Shown here one piece after another: positions 28,832-38,614 of a stretch of DNA of 64,000 bases. Position 1 is the first letter of the stretch. Each line of letters opens with the position of its first letter. Origin of the DNA: Halopseudomonas phragmitis (GTDB lineage Bacteria > Pseudomonadota > Gammaproteobacteria > Pseudomonadales > Pseudomonadaceae); the NCBI RefSeq assembly GCF_002056295.1, contig NZ_CP020100.1:3185501-3249500 (forward strand), written 5' to 3'. Both the position numbers and the translations under genes were made by a program. The notes under the pieces are model-generated. The model was not told where the DNA came from. It did no database searches and worked only from the letters and a program-made list of their open reading frames with translations.

Positions 28832-30400
28832 ATGAGCATCACCCCTTCGACCCCCGTAACTCTCGAAAGCCCCTATACCACCCTGCCCGCCCTGGTCGCG
28901 GTGCATGCTCGTGAACGTGCCGAACACCCGGCCCTGATCCAGGACGACCGCCAGGTCAGCTACCGGGCACTGAACCAGACCGTTGATCAGGTCGCAGCGG
29001 CGCTGCAGCGTGATGGATTGAAACCCGGCGACAGCATCGCCATCTGCGCCAGCAATTCGATTGCTTATGCCTGCCTGTTCATTGGCGCCCTGCGTGCCGG
29101 CGTGGTGGTTGCTCCGCTGGCTCCCTCGTCCACTGCCGATAGTCTGCTGACCATGATTGCCGACTCCGGAGCTCAACTGGTCTTCGTTGATCAGGCCGTG
29201 GACCAGGCCATCGAATCCGTCAAGAGCAGACTGCACGTTACCTTGCTCAGTCTGGACGACAGCCGGCCGCAGCAGGGCTTCAGTCAGTGGCTGTGCGACG
29301 CTGCACCGCAGCCCGTGGAGCTGGCTCCGGAGCTGCCGTTCAATATCATCTACTCCTCCGGCACCACCGGCGAACCCAAGGGCATTGTCCAGTCCCATGG
29401 CATGCGCTGGTCGCATATTCAGCGGGGAATCGCGTTCGGCTACGGCCCCGAGTGCGTCACCCTGATTTCCACGCCGTTGTACTCCAATACCACCCTGGTA
29501 TCCTTCCTGCCAACACTGGGTCTGGGCGGTACACTGGTGCTGATGGCCAAGTTCGATGCCGGCAAGTACCTGGCCCTGGCCGCCGAACACCGGGTTACCC
29601 ACACCATGCTGGTACCCGTGCAATATCAAAGAATCATGGCCCGCGACGACTTCGACCAGTACGATCTTTCCAGCTTCCAGGTCAAGTTCAGCACCAGCGC
29701 CCCCTTTCATGCCGAGCTCAAGGCCGACATCCTGGCCCGCTGGCCGGGTGGCCTGGTTGAGTTCTACGGCATGACCGAGGGTGGCGGCTCCTGCATGTTG
29801 CCGGCCCATCAGTACCCGGACAAACTCGGCACCGTCGGCAAGCCGCTGGACGGCCATGACATGCGTGTTATCGACGAAGATGGCCACGAGTTGCCTGCAG
29901 GTGAGATCGGCGAGGTGGTCGGCCACTCCCCGGCCATGATGACCGGCTACCTCAATAAACCGGAAAAAACCGCCGAAGCCGAATGGTTCGATAGCACCGG
30001 CAAGCGTTTCATCCGCACCGGCGATGTCGGCCGCTTCGATGAAGAGGGCTTCCTGACCCTGATGGATCGGCGCAAGGACATGATCATCAGCGGCGGTTTC
30101 AACATCTATCCCAGCGACCTGGAGGCGGTATTACGCCAGCATCCTGCCCTGCTTGAGGCTACCGTCATTGGCGTGCAATCCAGAAGCTGGGGTGAAACCC
30201 CGGTCGGCTACGCCGTGCTCAAGAGCGATGCCAGCGACAGCGCCGATAACATTTTGCAATGGTTCAACCAGCAGGTCGGCAAAACCCAGCGCCTCAACCG
30301 CCTGATTCTGACCAGCGAGCTACCGCGCAGCGCCATCGGCAAGGTGCTCAAACGTGAACTGCGTGACGCGTTCCAGGCCGAATTCGGCGAACTGGACTGA
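28832..30400 (+). CDS. AMP-binding acyl-CoA ligase
   Basis: This is a 522-residue class I adenylate-forming enzyme. It has IIYSSGTTGEPKGIVQSH near residue 175, EFYGMTEGGGSC, TGDVGRFDEEGFLTLMDRRKDM and a C-terminal catalytic Lys in LPRSAIGKVLKRELRD. It is closer to medium/aryl acyl-CoA ligases than to the long-chain enzyme at 19.8-21.5 kb. The ATG at 28832 follows a GGAAG ribosome-binding site; an upstream in-frame GTG at 28817 is possible. It is followed by the fabA promoter region. The substrate is unknown. Confidence 0.85.
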   Translation: MSITPSTPVTLESPYTTLPALVAVHARERAEHPALIQDDRQVSYRALNQTVDQVAAALQRDGLKPGDSIAICASNSIAYACLFIGALRAGVVVAPLAPSSTADSLLTMIADSGAQLVFVDQAVDQAIESVKSRLHVTLLSLDDSRPQQGFSQWLCDAAPQPVELAPELPFNIIYSSGTTGEPKGIVQSHGMRWSHIQRGIAFGYGPECVTLISTPLYSNTTLVSFLPTLGLGGTLVLMAKFDAGKYLALAAEHRVTHTMLVPVQYQRIMARDDFDQYDLSSFQVKFSTSAPFHAELKADILARWPGGLVEFYGMTEGGGSCMLPAHQYPDKLGTVGKPLDGHDMRVIDEDGHELPAGEIGEVVGHSPAMMTGYLNKPEKTAEAEWFDSTGKRFIRTGDVGRFDEEGFLTLMDRRKDMIISGGFNIYPSDLEAVLRQHPALLEATVIGVQSRSWGETPVGYAVLKSDASDSADNILQWFNQQVGKTQRLNRLILTSELPRSAIGKVLKRELRDAFQAEFGELD

Positions 30401-30418
30401 CTCACCCCCCCACAAATA

Positions 30419-30451
30419 CGGCCGAGGTACGGAAACTTTTGTCCTCGGCCG
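30419..30451. other. 9-bp-stem hairpin between acyl-CoA ligase and fabA
   Basis: CGGCCGAGG (30419-30427) and CCTCGGCCG (30443-30451) form a perfect 9-bp stem with a 15-base loop. There is no T-run in either direction. It could be a weak terminator for the ligase gene or an RNA structure; the rest of the 218-bp gap presumably holds the fabA promoter. Confidence 0.4.
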
Positions 30452-30618
30452 CCTTCGCAGGTATCCTCATCGCGATCAGCCATTGCATCGAGTAGCGCCT
30501 TAGCGGTGTGACTTTCGCCGAAGCCAATCAGTCTGAAGATACGCTGACGGCATTTGTGACCCAATCGCAATGCCGAAACATAACACCCCGATACTGCCGG
30601 GGATGAGCAGGAGCCTCT

Positions 30619-31134
30619 ATGTCAAAACAAAATGCGTACAGCCGGGAAGAACTGCTGGCATGCAGCCGCGGTGAAATGTTCGGCCCTGGAAACGCACAAT
30701 TGCCAGCCCCCAACATGCTGATGATCGACCGTATCACTCACATCAGCGATACCGGTGGTCGCTTCGGCAAAGGTGAGATTGTTGCCGAACTGGATATCAA
30801 CCCCGATTTGTGGTTCTTTGGCTGTCACTTTGAGGGTGACCCGGTAATGCCCGGATGCCTGGGCCTCGATGCCATGTGGCAGCTGGTTGGTTTCCATCTG
30901 GGCTGGCTGGGCTATGAGGGCCGCGGCCGCGCGCTGGGCTCCGGCGAGGTCAAATTTTTCGGCCAGGTGTTGCCGACCGCCAAGAAAGTCACCTACACCA
31001 TTCATATCAAGCGCACCATCAACCGCTCGCTGACTCTCGGCATTGCCGATGGCAGCCTGGCCGTCGATGGCCGCGAGATCTACACCGCCGAAGGGCTGCG
31101 GGTAGGTCTGTTCACTTCTACCGATAGCTTCTGA
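30619..31134 (+). CDS. fabA: 3-hydroxydecanoyl-ACP dehydratase/isomerase
   Basis: This encodes 171 residues, the standard length. It introduces the cis double bond of unsaturated fatty acids by dehydrating 3-hydroxydecanoyl-ACP and isomerising the product. The catalytic region [20 protein letters not shown] carries the active His and Asp, with [13 protein letters not shown] further on. It is followed after 11 bp by fabB, forming the classical fabAB operon of gammaproteobacteria. Confidence 0.97.
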   Translation: MSKQNAYSREELLACSRGEMFGPGNAQLPAPNMLMIDRITHISDTGGRFGKGEIVAELDINPDLWFFGCHFEGDPVMPGCLGLDAMWQLVGFHLGWLGYEGRGRALGSGEVKFFGQVLPTAKKVTYTIHIKRTINRSLTLGIADGSLAVDGREIYTAEGLRVGLFTSTDSF

Positions 31135-31145
31135 GGATTATCACC

Positions 31146-32363
31146 ATGCGTCGCGTCGTGATTACCGGCATGGGCATTGTCTCCTGCCTGGGCCAGGACC
31201 TGGAAACCGTTGCCGCCAGCCTCAAGGCCGGCAAGCCGGGCATCCGCCACAACCCCTCGTACGCCGAAATGGGCCTGCGCAGCCAGGTTTCCGGCAGTGT
31301 AGATATCGACCTGGATGCAGCAATTGACCGCAAGATCAAACGCTTCATGGGCGATGCCGCCGCCTTTGCCTACCTGTCAATGGAACAGGCCATTGCCGAT
31401 GCGGGCCTCAGTGAAGAGCAGGTCAGCAACGTTCGTACCGGCCTGGTTGCCGGTAGCGGCGGCGCCTCAACCCTGAACCAGATGGAGTCGGTCGACCTGC
31501 TGCGCGAAAAAGGCGTCAAGAAGATCGGGCCATACCGCGTACCACGGACCATGGGTAGCACCGTTTCCGCCTGCCTGGCCACCCCGTTCAAAATCAAGGG
31601 TGTCAACTACTCGATCTCCTCGGCCTGTGCCACCAGCGCTCACTGTATCGGCCATGCCGCCGAACTGATCCAAATGGGCAAGCAGGATGTGGTCTTCGCC
31701 GGGGGCGGTGAAGAGGAGCATTGGTCACAGTCGATGCTGTTCGATGCCATGGGCGCCCTCTCAACCCAGTACAACGACACTCCGGAAAAAGCCTCGCGTG
31801 CCTACGACGCCAAGCGTGACGGTTTCGTCATCGCCGGTGGCGGCGGCATGGTAGTGGTCGAAGAGCTGGAACATGCCCTGGCCCGTGGCGCCAAGATCTA
31901 TGCCGAAATCGTCGGCTATGGCGCCACCTCTGACGGCTACGACATGGTTGCTCCCAGCGGCGAAGGTGCCGTACGCTGCATGCAGCAGGCCCTGGCTACC
32001 GTCGAGGGCAGCATCGACTACCTCAACACCCATGGCACCTCAACTCCGGTTGGCGACGTCGCCGAACTGAAAGCGATCCGTGAAGTGTTCGGTGACAAAG
32101 CGCCGAAGATCAGTTCGACCAAGAGCTTGTCCGGCCACTCACTGGGCGCAGCCGGTGTACAGGAAGCGATCTACTGCATGCTGATGATGCGCGACAACTT
32201 CCTTGCCGCTTCGGCCAATATCGAAGAGCTGGATGAGAACGCCGGTGATCTACCGATCCTGCGCGAGCGCCTGGACACTGCCGCCAATCTGGTCATGTCC
32301 AACAGCTTCGGCTTTGGTGGCACCAACGCCACCCTGATCCTCAAACGCTGGGCCAACGCCTGA
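31146..32363 (+). CDS. fabB: 3-ketoacyl-ACP synthase I
   Basis: This encodes 405 residues. It elongates the unsaturated intermediate produced by FabA. The catalytic triad motifs are intact: the Cys in [12 protein letters not shown], the His in [11 protein letters not shown] and the His in [15 protein letters not shown]. The C-terminal [17 protein letters not shown] is typical. It is directly downstream of fabA and followed by a strong terminator, so fabA-fabB is a two-gene operon. Confidence 0.97.
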   Translation: MRRVVITGMGIVSCLGQDLETVAASLKAGKPGIRHNPSYAEMGLRSQVSGSVDIDLDAAIDRKIKRFMGDAAAFAYLSMEQAIADAGLSEEQVSNVRTGLVAGSGGASTLNQMESVDLLREKGVKKIGPYRVPRTMGSTVSACLATPFKIKGVNYSISSACATSAHCIGHAAELIQMGKQDVVFAGGGEEEHWSQSMLFDAMGALSTQYNDTPEKASRAYDAKRDGFVIAGGGGMVVVEELEHALARGAKIYAEIVGYGATSDGYDMVAPSGEGAVRCMQQALATVEGSIDYLNTHGTSTPVGDVAELKAIREVFGDKAPKISSTKSLSGHSLGAAGVQEAIYCMLMMRDNFLAASANIEELDENAGDLPILRERLDTAANLVMSNSFGFGGTNATLILKRWANA

Positions 32364-32383
32364 GTTGAACCCGCCTTGAACAC

Positions 32384-32418
32384 AACGGGCCTCCCCTGAC
32401 GGGCAGGCCCGTTTTTTA
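32384..32418 (+). terminator. Rho-independent terminator of fabAB
   Basis: AACGGGCCT-C-CCC pairs with GGGCAGGCCCGTT over a short loop and is followed by six T, 21 bases after the fabB stop. Confidence 0.88.
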
Positions 32419-32566
32419 TGCCAGCCACGCACCAACTGCGCGCACATATCTACAGTAATGGGCGCCAATGGCGCTTTTTCCTGCTGTCTGCCCCTCATAC
32501 CGCCGCTTTATAATGGCATCTTGCTTGCAATATGCCAGATAAACGCACACCGACAAGGGGCCGATC

Positions 32567-33994
32567 TTGAGTCTGTTCAACCGTTCGCGCTATCGACAAC
32601 AAACCAGCAACGACCTGGAACGCCTGCTCTCGCACCTGGATCTGAGCGTCGACATCAATAGTCAGGGGCAGCGGCTACCCGGACTGCCCGATTTCGTTCG
32701 CAATCTGCAGCAACGCATCAGTAGCAGCCTGACTGCGGCAGTAGGTATTGCAGCGCACGCACCGGAACTGGCCAGCATTGCCGAAGACACTGCCAGCCAC
32801 GGCGAGCAACTGGCCCAGTCCTCGGAGTTGATCGCCAGCGCCATCGAGCAAATCAGCATGACCCTGGAGGCCGAGCTGGTCCCCGGCGCGACCCAGGTCG
32901 CCAGTCTCGGCAGTGACGTCAACGCCCGCCTGCAACAGTGCCGCAGCGACAGCCATCAGTTGCTTGGCCAGGTCGAGACCATAGAGTCGGCCGAGGCCCA
33001 GTTGGCCGGAGAAATTCAGCGCCTGGGCCAACAACTGGATGAGGTCACCCAGGTCATCGGCATGATTGCCAGCATTTCCCAGCAGACCAACCTGCTGGCC
33101 CTGAATGCCGCGATCGAAGCCGCCCGCGCCGGCGAGCATGGTCGCGGTTTTGCCGTGGTCGCCGACGAAGTACGCCGACTGGCCGGACATACCACCGAAG
33201 CCACCGACCAGGTCAACCAGATCATCGAAGCCTTCCGTGCCGGCATGCAGCATTTGAATGACGCTGGCCAGAGCATGCATCAGGCTATCGCCGAGGGGCG
33301 CGAAGGTATTCAGAACATGGATCAACGCCTGAGCGAAGCCAGTCAGGACATGACCCAACTCGATCAGCGCATGGCTGGCATGGCCAGCGGTACCGAGCAG
33401 ATCGGCGCAGCGGTACGCTCGGTCAGCCAGGACGTACAGAGCATTGCCGATGTCGCCGGACAGTTGCTTGGCAAGGCCACCCAGGTCAAACGCCACAGCG
33501 CCGCCGTACGCGAAGAAGGCGATCACCTGCTGGAGGGCCTGGGCGGGTTCCAGCTCGACCTGCATCAGCAGGTTTGTCAACGGATCACCGAACTGGCCAG
33601 CGAGCAGGTGTTCTGCGGCCCACCGGCCCAGGCTGAACAGCGCCTGCGAAGCTTTATCGCCAGTGATCCACGCTTCGAACTGCTTTATCTGGTTGGAGCT
33701 GACGGAATCCAGGTCAGCGAGAACATTCCGGCCGATGATCTCAAGGCCTCGACCAAAGGCAGCATGCGCGGCAAGAACTGGTCCGACCGTCCCTGGTTCC
33801 GGGCGGTCAAGGACAATCTCCAGCCGCATATCAGCCCGGTCTACCGCTCCTCCGCTACCGACGCCTACTGCTTCACCCTGTCGGCACCAGTCTTTGACCA
33901 GAACGGCCAACTACGTCATGTGCTGGGGGCAGACGTACGCCTGAACAGTCTGCTCGAGCGTATCGGCAGCCCGCGCCGGGTAGCGGCCAGTTGA
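32567..33994 (+). CDS. Cytosolic methyl-accepting chemotaxis protein with C-terminal sensor domain
   Basis: This 475-residue protein has no transmembrane helix. The signalling hairpin with [40 protein letters not shown] lies at about residues 165-210, in the first half. The C-terminal ~130 residues (from about 345) resemble a PDC/Cache sensor: [28 protein letters not shown] and [22 protein letters not shown]. The sensor is thus downstream of the signalling domain, the reverse of typical receptors. The TTG start is supported by AAGGGG 6 nt upstream. It follows fabAB as in other Pseudomonas, and abuts the convergent MFS gene. Confidence 0.85.
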   Translation: MSLFNRSRYRQQTSNDLERLLSHLDLSVDINSQGQRLPGLPDFVRNLQQRISSSLTAAVGIAAHAPELASIAEDTASHGEQLAQSSELIASAIEQISMTLEAELVPGATQVASLGSDVNARLQQCRSDSHQLLGQVETIESAEAQLAGEIQRLGQQLDEVTQVIGMIASISQQTNLLALNAAIEAARAGEHGRGFAVVADEVRRLAGHTTEATDQVNQIIEAFRAGMQHLNDAGQSMHQAIAEGREGIQNMDQRLSEASQDMTQLDQRMAGMASGTEQIGAAVRSVSQDVQSIADVAGQLLGKATQVKRHSAAVREEGDHLLEGLGGFQLDLHQQVCQRITELASEQVFCGPPAQAEQRLRSFIASDPRFELLYLVGADGIQVSENIPADDLKASTKGSMRGKNWSDRPWFRAVKDNLQPHISPVYRSSATDAYCFTLSAPVFDQNGQLRHVLGADVRLNSLLERIGSPRRVAAS

Positions 33995-35182
33995 TCAGCC
34001 CATTCCGTACTGCACGCCACCAGCCCGGCGCGCCTGCCGGGCCATAAGCACGACCAGTAGCGCGCAACCGGTCATCACCAGCGCCATAGGCACCGCCGTG
34101 CCGTCATGCAGCACCCCAATCAGCGCCGAGGTAATCCCGGCGATGACAAACTGCATGGTGCCCATCAGCGCCGAAGCCAGCCCGGCCTGATGGCCTTGCC
34201 CAGCCATGGCACAGGCCGAGGCGTTGGGCAGTACCAGTGCCACCACCGAGACCGCAAAAAACAGCGGCAGCATCAGTGGCCACAACGACTCCGGTTGCAC
34301 GAAAGTAGTGACCAATAGCCACAGACAGCACAGCAAAAATACTAGCGTGGTGCGCTGCAGCAGCTTGACTGGCGGACGCCGACGCAGAAGCCGGCTATTG
34401 AACTGGGCAAACAGGATGAAGCCGGCGGCATTGATCGCAAAAAACCAACCGAAATGCTCCGCCGCGATGCCATACAGCTTGATGATCACGAACGGCGAAC
34501 CAGCGATATAGACGAACATGCCGGCCATGGCCAACCCACCGGTCAAAGCATGAAACATGAACACTGGCTCACGCAACAGACGCAGGTAGCGGCCCAGTGC
34601 GCCAGATAAAGCCGGGCGTTCCTGGGTTTGCGGCAGGGTTTCCTGCAGCCAGATAAATACCGCCACAGCGGCCAGACAGGCGAACAGCGTCAAAAAATAG
34701 AAAATCAGCGGCCAGCCACCCAGCTTGAGCATCCCGCCACCCAGCAAGGGCGCCAGGATCGGCGCCACCCCCATTACCAGCATCAATTGGGAAAAGGCCC
34801 TGGCTGCCTCTATCGGCTTGCACAGATCGCGTACCACCGCACGGGTTACTACCATCCCGGCGCAACCACCGAGCGCCTGGGCAAAACGCGCCGCCAGCAA
34901 CCATTCCAAAGTTGGTGCCAGGGCGCAGGCCAGCGACGCCATAGCGAACAGGGCAATGCCGAACAACAGCGGTTTGCGTCGGCCATAGCGGTCGGCGATC
35001 GGCCCATAGAATAACTGTCCTGAAGCCAGACCGATGAAGTACGCCGACATACTGAGCTGAATATGCTCGATATCGGTGGCATACGAGGCCGCCATGGCCG
35101 GAAATGCCGGGAGATAGAGGTCAATGGCCAGTGGGCCGAAAGCGCTCAGGCCACCCAGAATGAGCAGAATCTTTAAAGGCAT
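33995..35182 (-). CDS. Bcr/CflA-family multidrug efflux MFS transporter
   Basis: This encodes 395 residues with 12 predicted helices. The start MPLKILLILGGLSAFGPLAIDLYLPAFPAMA and the YGPIADRYGRRKPLL loop are diagnostic of the drug:H+ antiporter-1 (Bcr/CflA) group. It should export hydrophobic drugs or related compounds; which ones cannot be told. Its stop codon immediately abuts that of the convergent chemoreceptor gene (33994/33995). A hairpin separates it from the NSS transporter gene upstream on the same strand. Confidence 0.88.
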   Translation of the reverse strand: MPLKILLILGGLSAFGPLAIDLYLPAFPAMAASYATDIEHIQLSMSAYFIGLASGQLFYGPIADRYGRRKPLLFGIALFAMASLACALAPTLEWLLAARFAQALGGCAGMVVTRAVVRDLCKPIEAARAFSQLMLVMGVAPILAPLLGGGMLKLGGWPLIFYFLTLFACLAAVAVFIWLQETLPQTQERPALSGALGRYLRLLREPVFMFHALTGGLAMAGMFVYIAGSPFVIIKLYGIAAEHFGWFFAINAAGFILFAQFNSRLLRRRPPVKLLQRTTLVFLLCCLWLLVTTFVQPESLWPLMLPLFFAVSVVALVLPNASACAMAGQGHQAGLASALMGTMQFVIAGITSALIGVLHDGTAVPMALVMTGCALLVVLMARQARRAGGVQYGMG

Positions 35183-35257
35183 GGAATATCCGGAAACAGA
35201 AGGACGAACGGCTGACCGCTCAGTCAGAGCCCTACATCATGCCAGAACAGCTGTGCG

Positions 35258-35286
35258 AATGCTGGCAACAGACTGTTGCCAGCATT
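35258..35286 (-). terminator. Hairpin terminator-like element downstream of the NSS transporter gene
   Basis: AATGCTGGCAACA and TGTTGCCAGCATT form a perfect 13-bp stem with a 3-base loop (GAC). A T-run is lacking on the minus strand; three T follow on the plus strand. It sits 35 bp beyond the stop of the NSS gene and before the MFS gene start. Confidence 0.6.
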
Positions 35287-35320
35287 TCACCTGCTCCTAA
35301 AACCTTCCCCCTAGGGCGGC

Positions 35321-36754
35321 TCAACGCCGAATCATGAAAGTCCGGCCTGCGGTAAAGGCCCCAATGATCAGTACTGCACCGATGGCCGGCATCCAATATC
35401 CCTCGACTTGCGGGATGGTGCGCAGGAAGACGAAGGCCACCGCAGTAGGAGCGACGAAGCGCACCAGGAACTGCCAGGCGGAAAACCAGCGATCATTGGT
35501 CGCCATTTGCCGGATCACGTCCTCACGGGTCAGTGCCCAACCTGCAAACAGCGCAATCAGCAAACCACCCAAAGGCATGAGGATGTTAGTAATGAACTCC
35601 AGTACATCGAAGGGTGAGCGACCGAACCACTGGTGAGTAATGGTGCCCTCGGACCAGACATTGAAGCTGAACACGGTCAGCAGCCCCAAGGCCCAGCAGC
35701 CACCGACCATGATTGCTACGGCCACCGGACGGCTCAGATCGAAACGCTCAAGCAGCCAGGCCGCCACCGGCTCAACCAACGATATCGCCGAGGTCAGCGC
35801 CGCGCCAATCACCAAAATGAAGAACACTCCACCAAGGATCGAACCGCCCGGCAGATCGGCAAAGGCTATTGGTAAAGTTACGAACATCAGTCCTGGCCCC
35901 TGCCCGGCTTCCATACCGCTGCCAAACACCAGCGAAAAAATCGCCACCCCAGCCATCAGAGCAATCAGCGTATCGACAACAGCAATCGAGACGGCAGTAC
36001 GCGTCAGGGAAGCTTCGCTGGACATATAAGCGCCATAGGCCATGATCGCACCCATGCCAAGGCTGAGGGTGAAGAATGACTGCCCCATCGCCTGCAGCCA
36101 GCCCTCCAGGCTCAGGTCATTAAGGTTGAAGGTAAACAGAAAGCGCATGGCCGCAGCGGCATCCCCAACCACCACACCATAGACCAGCACAATCATCAGG
36201 ATCACGAACAGGGCCGGCATCATGATCCGCAAGCCGCCTTCGATCCCCCTGTGAATTCCCATCGCGACAATCAAGCCGGAAGCGCCAATGAACAAGGTAT
36301 GGTAAAGCAGCAGGCGTTCTGGCGAAGCCAGCAAGGCACCGAAGGAGGCACCTATCGTTTCGGCATCAGCGCCGGCCAGCGCCCCGGAAAACAGCAACCC
36401 GGTGTAATGGATCGCCCAGCCAGCGATAACCGAGTAGAAACTCAGGATCACGAAGGCTGCACCCGCCCCCATCCAGCCGATCACCTGCCAGGCCGAACTG
36501 GTGCCGTGACTTTCCGTCAGGTATTTCATTCCCATGATCGGGCTACGGCGGCTGGAGCGACCGAGCAGAGTCTCAGCGATCAAAATAGGGATCCCCACCA
36601 CCGCGATGGTCAAGGCGTAGACCAGAATAAAGGCGCCGCCGCCGTTCTCACCCGTCAGATAAGGGAAGCGCCACAGATTGCCTAACCCGACCGCGGAACC
36701 CACAGCGGCCAACAGAAAGGTTCCCTTGTGAGTCCAGATATTTTTTCCACTCAT
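35321..36754 (-). CDS. Sodium-dependent (NSS/SNF family) transporter
   Basis: This encodes 477 residues with about 11-12 helices. The first helix carries GSAVGLGNLWRFPYLTGENGGGAF, the unwound TM1 substrate/sodium site of the LeuT/NSS family. TM6 segments (SFFTLSLGMGAIMAYGAYM) are also typical. It imports amino acids or related solutes using the sodium gradient. It stands alone, divergent from the ABC exporter gene with 84 bp between starts. The substrate cannot be predicted. Confidence 0.9.
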   Translation of the reverse strand: MSGKNIWTHKGTFLLAAVGSAVGLGNLWRFPYLTGENGGGAFILVYALTIAVVGIPILIAETLLGRSSRRSPIMGMKYLTESHGTSSAWQVIGWMGAGAAFVILSFYSVIAGWAIHYTGLLFSGALAGADAETIGASFGALLASPERLLLYHTLFIGASGLIVAMGIHRGIEGGLRIMMPALFVILMIVLVYGVVVGDAAAAMRFLFTFNLNDLSLEGWLQAMGQSFFTLSLGMGAIMAYGAYMSSEASLTRTAVSIAVVDTLIALMAGVAIFSLVFGSGMEAGQGPGLMFVTLPIAFADLPGGSILGGVFFILVIGAALTSAISLVEPVAAWLLERFDLSRPVAVAIMVGGCWALGLLTVFSFNVWSEGTITHQWFGRSPFDVLEFITNILMPLGGLLIALFAGWALTREDVIRQMATNDRWFSAWQFLVRFVAPTAVAFVFLRTIPQVEGYWMPAIGAVLIIGAFTAGRTFMIRR

Positions 36755-36838
36755 TGCAGCGACTCCCCGTTGGAAGTGCGTGGGTTGCTTCGTTATTCAG
36801 GTTAGCATAGGGATCACAATTAGCTTTTCCGAGGCGTT

Positions 36839-38614
36839 ATGAGCCGGATTTCCCAGCGTTACAGGCATGTACTCGACTTTGCCCGGCGCTTCGTCATGCC
36901 CTATCGCTGGTGGGTACTAGGCGCCTTGGCGGCACTGATGTTTACTGCTGCCGTTACCCTGTCCTTGGGTCAAGGGCTACGTCTGTTGGTCGACCAGGGT
37001 TTTGCCACAGGCTCGGCGCAGCAGTTGAATCAGTCGGTAGCGCTGTTCGGGATGCTGGTGGTCGCGCTGGCGATCGGCACCTTCGCCCGCTTTTATCTGG
37101 TGTCATGGATTGGCGAACGGGTGGTCGCCGATATCCGCTGTCAGGTGTTCGATCACCTGATTGAGCTGCATCCGGGCTTTTTCGAAAGCAATCGCGGCCT
37201 GGAAATCCAGTCGCGCCTTACCGCCGACACCACGGTGCTGCAATCGGTGATTGGCTCTACAGTATCGATTGCCCTGCGCAACGCGCTGATGCTGATCGGT
37301 GGCATGATCCTGCTGTTCATCACCAACCCCAAACTCACCAGCATCGTGATGACCGCCATTCCGCTGGTGATTGCCCCGATTCTGTTCTTTGGCCGCCGGG
37401 TGCGGCGCCTGTCCCGGCTCAGCCAGGACCGGGTCGCGGATGTCGGTGCCTACGTTGGCGAAATACTCGGCCAGATCAAGACTGTCCAGGCCTACAACCA
37501 CCAGCATGCCGACAAGACCCGGTTCGCCCAGGTCAGCGAGCAGGCCTTTCAGGTCGCCCGCCAGCGGATTGCCCAACGAGCCTGGCTGACCTTTGCCGTG
37601 ATCACCCTGGTTCTAGGCGCGATTGGGGTCATGCTCTGGGTTGGTGGTATGGATGTGATTCAGAGCCGCATCAGCGGCGGTGAACTGGCGGCCTTCGTGT
37701 TCTACAGCCTCATCGTTGGGGTTTCTGCTGGCGCCCTGAGTGAGGTCATTGGTGAGTTGCAACGCGCTGCCGGCGCCACCAGCAGAATCCTCGAACTGCT
37801 GGCCAGCCAACGGGAAATCGGCCCGCCAACCCATGACCTTGAGCACCTGCCACAGCCGCCCAGTGGTCGGATCAGTTTTGAACAAGTGAGTTTCGCCTAC
37901 CCGTCCCGGCCTCAGCGCCAGGTCATCAACCAGTTCAATCTGAGCGTCAGTCCGGGTGAGACCCTCGCTCTGGTTGGCCCCTCCGGAGCCGGCAAGTCAA
38001 CGCTGTTCGACCTGCTACTGCGCTTCTTCGACCCCAGCAGTGGCTGCATCCGGATTGACGGCATCGACATCCGCCAACTTGATCCCGATGAGCTGCGCAG
38101 CTGCTTCGCCCTGGTATCGCAAAATCCGGCCCTGTTCTATGGCAGCGTGGCTGACAACATCCGTTACGGTCGGCCACAGGCCAGCCAGCAGGAGGTCGAA
38201 GCCGCTGCCCGGGCCGCCCATGCCGAAGAGTTCATTCAGACCCTGCCGCAAGGCTATGAAACTCACCTGGGCGATGCCGGGCTGGGGCTTTCGGGTGGCC
38301 AGAAGCAGCGTCTGGCAATCGCCCGGGCACTGCTGCTCGACGCGCCGATACTATTGCTCGACGAGGCGACCAGCGCGCTGGACGCCCACAGCGAACACCT
38401 GATTCAGCAGGCGCTTCCCAGGTTGATGCAGGGGCGCACAACACTGGTGATCGCCCACCGGCTGGCCACCATTCAGCATGCCGATCGGATCGCGGTGATC
38501 GATCAGGGGCAGCTCCAGGCCCTGGGTAGTCATACTGAACTAGTGACCAACAACCCCCTGTATGCCCGCCTGGCCGCATTGCAGTTTGGCCAGTCCGAAG
38601 CCCAGCCTCAGTGA
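36839..38614 (+). CDS. ABC exporter half-transporter, fused membrane and ATPase domains
   Basis: This is a 591-residue half-transporter of the ABCB type. Six helices lie in residues 20-310. The nucleotide-binding domain has Walker A GPSGAGKSTLFDLLLRFFD, Q-loop SQNPALFYG, signature LGLSGGQKQRLAIARALL, Walker B ILLLDEATSALD and H-loop VIAHRLAT. It should act as a homodimer exporting a lipid or hydrophobic compound. It is intact and monocistronic; the last 7 bp overlap the convergent ECF sigma gene. Confidence 0.92.
   Translation: MSRISQRYRHVLDFARRFVMPYRWWVLGALAALMFTAAVTLSLGQGLRLLVDQGFATGSAQQLNQSVALFGMLVVALAIGTFARFYLVSWIGERVVADIRCQVFDHLIELHPGFFESNRGLEIQSRLTADTTVLQSVIGSTVSIALRNALMLIGGMILLFITNPKLTSIVMTAIPLVIAPILFFGRRVRRLSRLSQDRVADVGAYVGEILGQIKTVQAYNHQHADKTRFAQVSEQAFQVARQRIAQRAWLTFAVITLVLGAIGVMLWVGGMDVIQSRISGGELAAFVFYSLIVGVSAGALSEVIGELQRAAGATSRILELLASQREIGPPTHDLEHLPQPPSGRISFEQVSFAYPSRPQRQVINQFNLSVSPGETLALVGPSGAGKSTLFDLLLRFFDPSSGCIRIDGIDIRQLDPDELRSCFALVSQNPALFYGSVADNIRYGRPQASQQEVEAAARAAHAEEFIQTLPQGYETHLGDAGLGLSGGQKQRLAIARALLLDAPILLLDEATSALDAHSEHLIQQALPRLMQGRTTLVIAHRLATIQHADRIAVIDQGQLQALGSHTELVTNNPLYARLAALQFGQSEAQPQ

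Noticed and set aside
28742-29926. 394-residue minus-strand frame
   Set aside because: It is antisense to the acyl-CoA ligase, which has all adenylate-forming motifs.
32675-33910. 411-residue minus-strand frame
   Set aside because: It is antisense to the chemoreceptor and has no recognisable domain.
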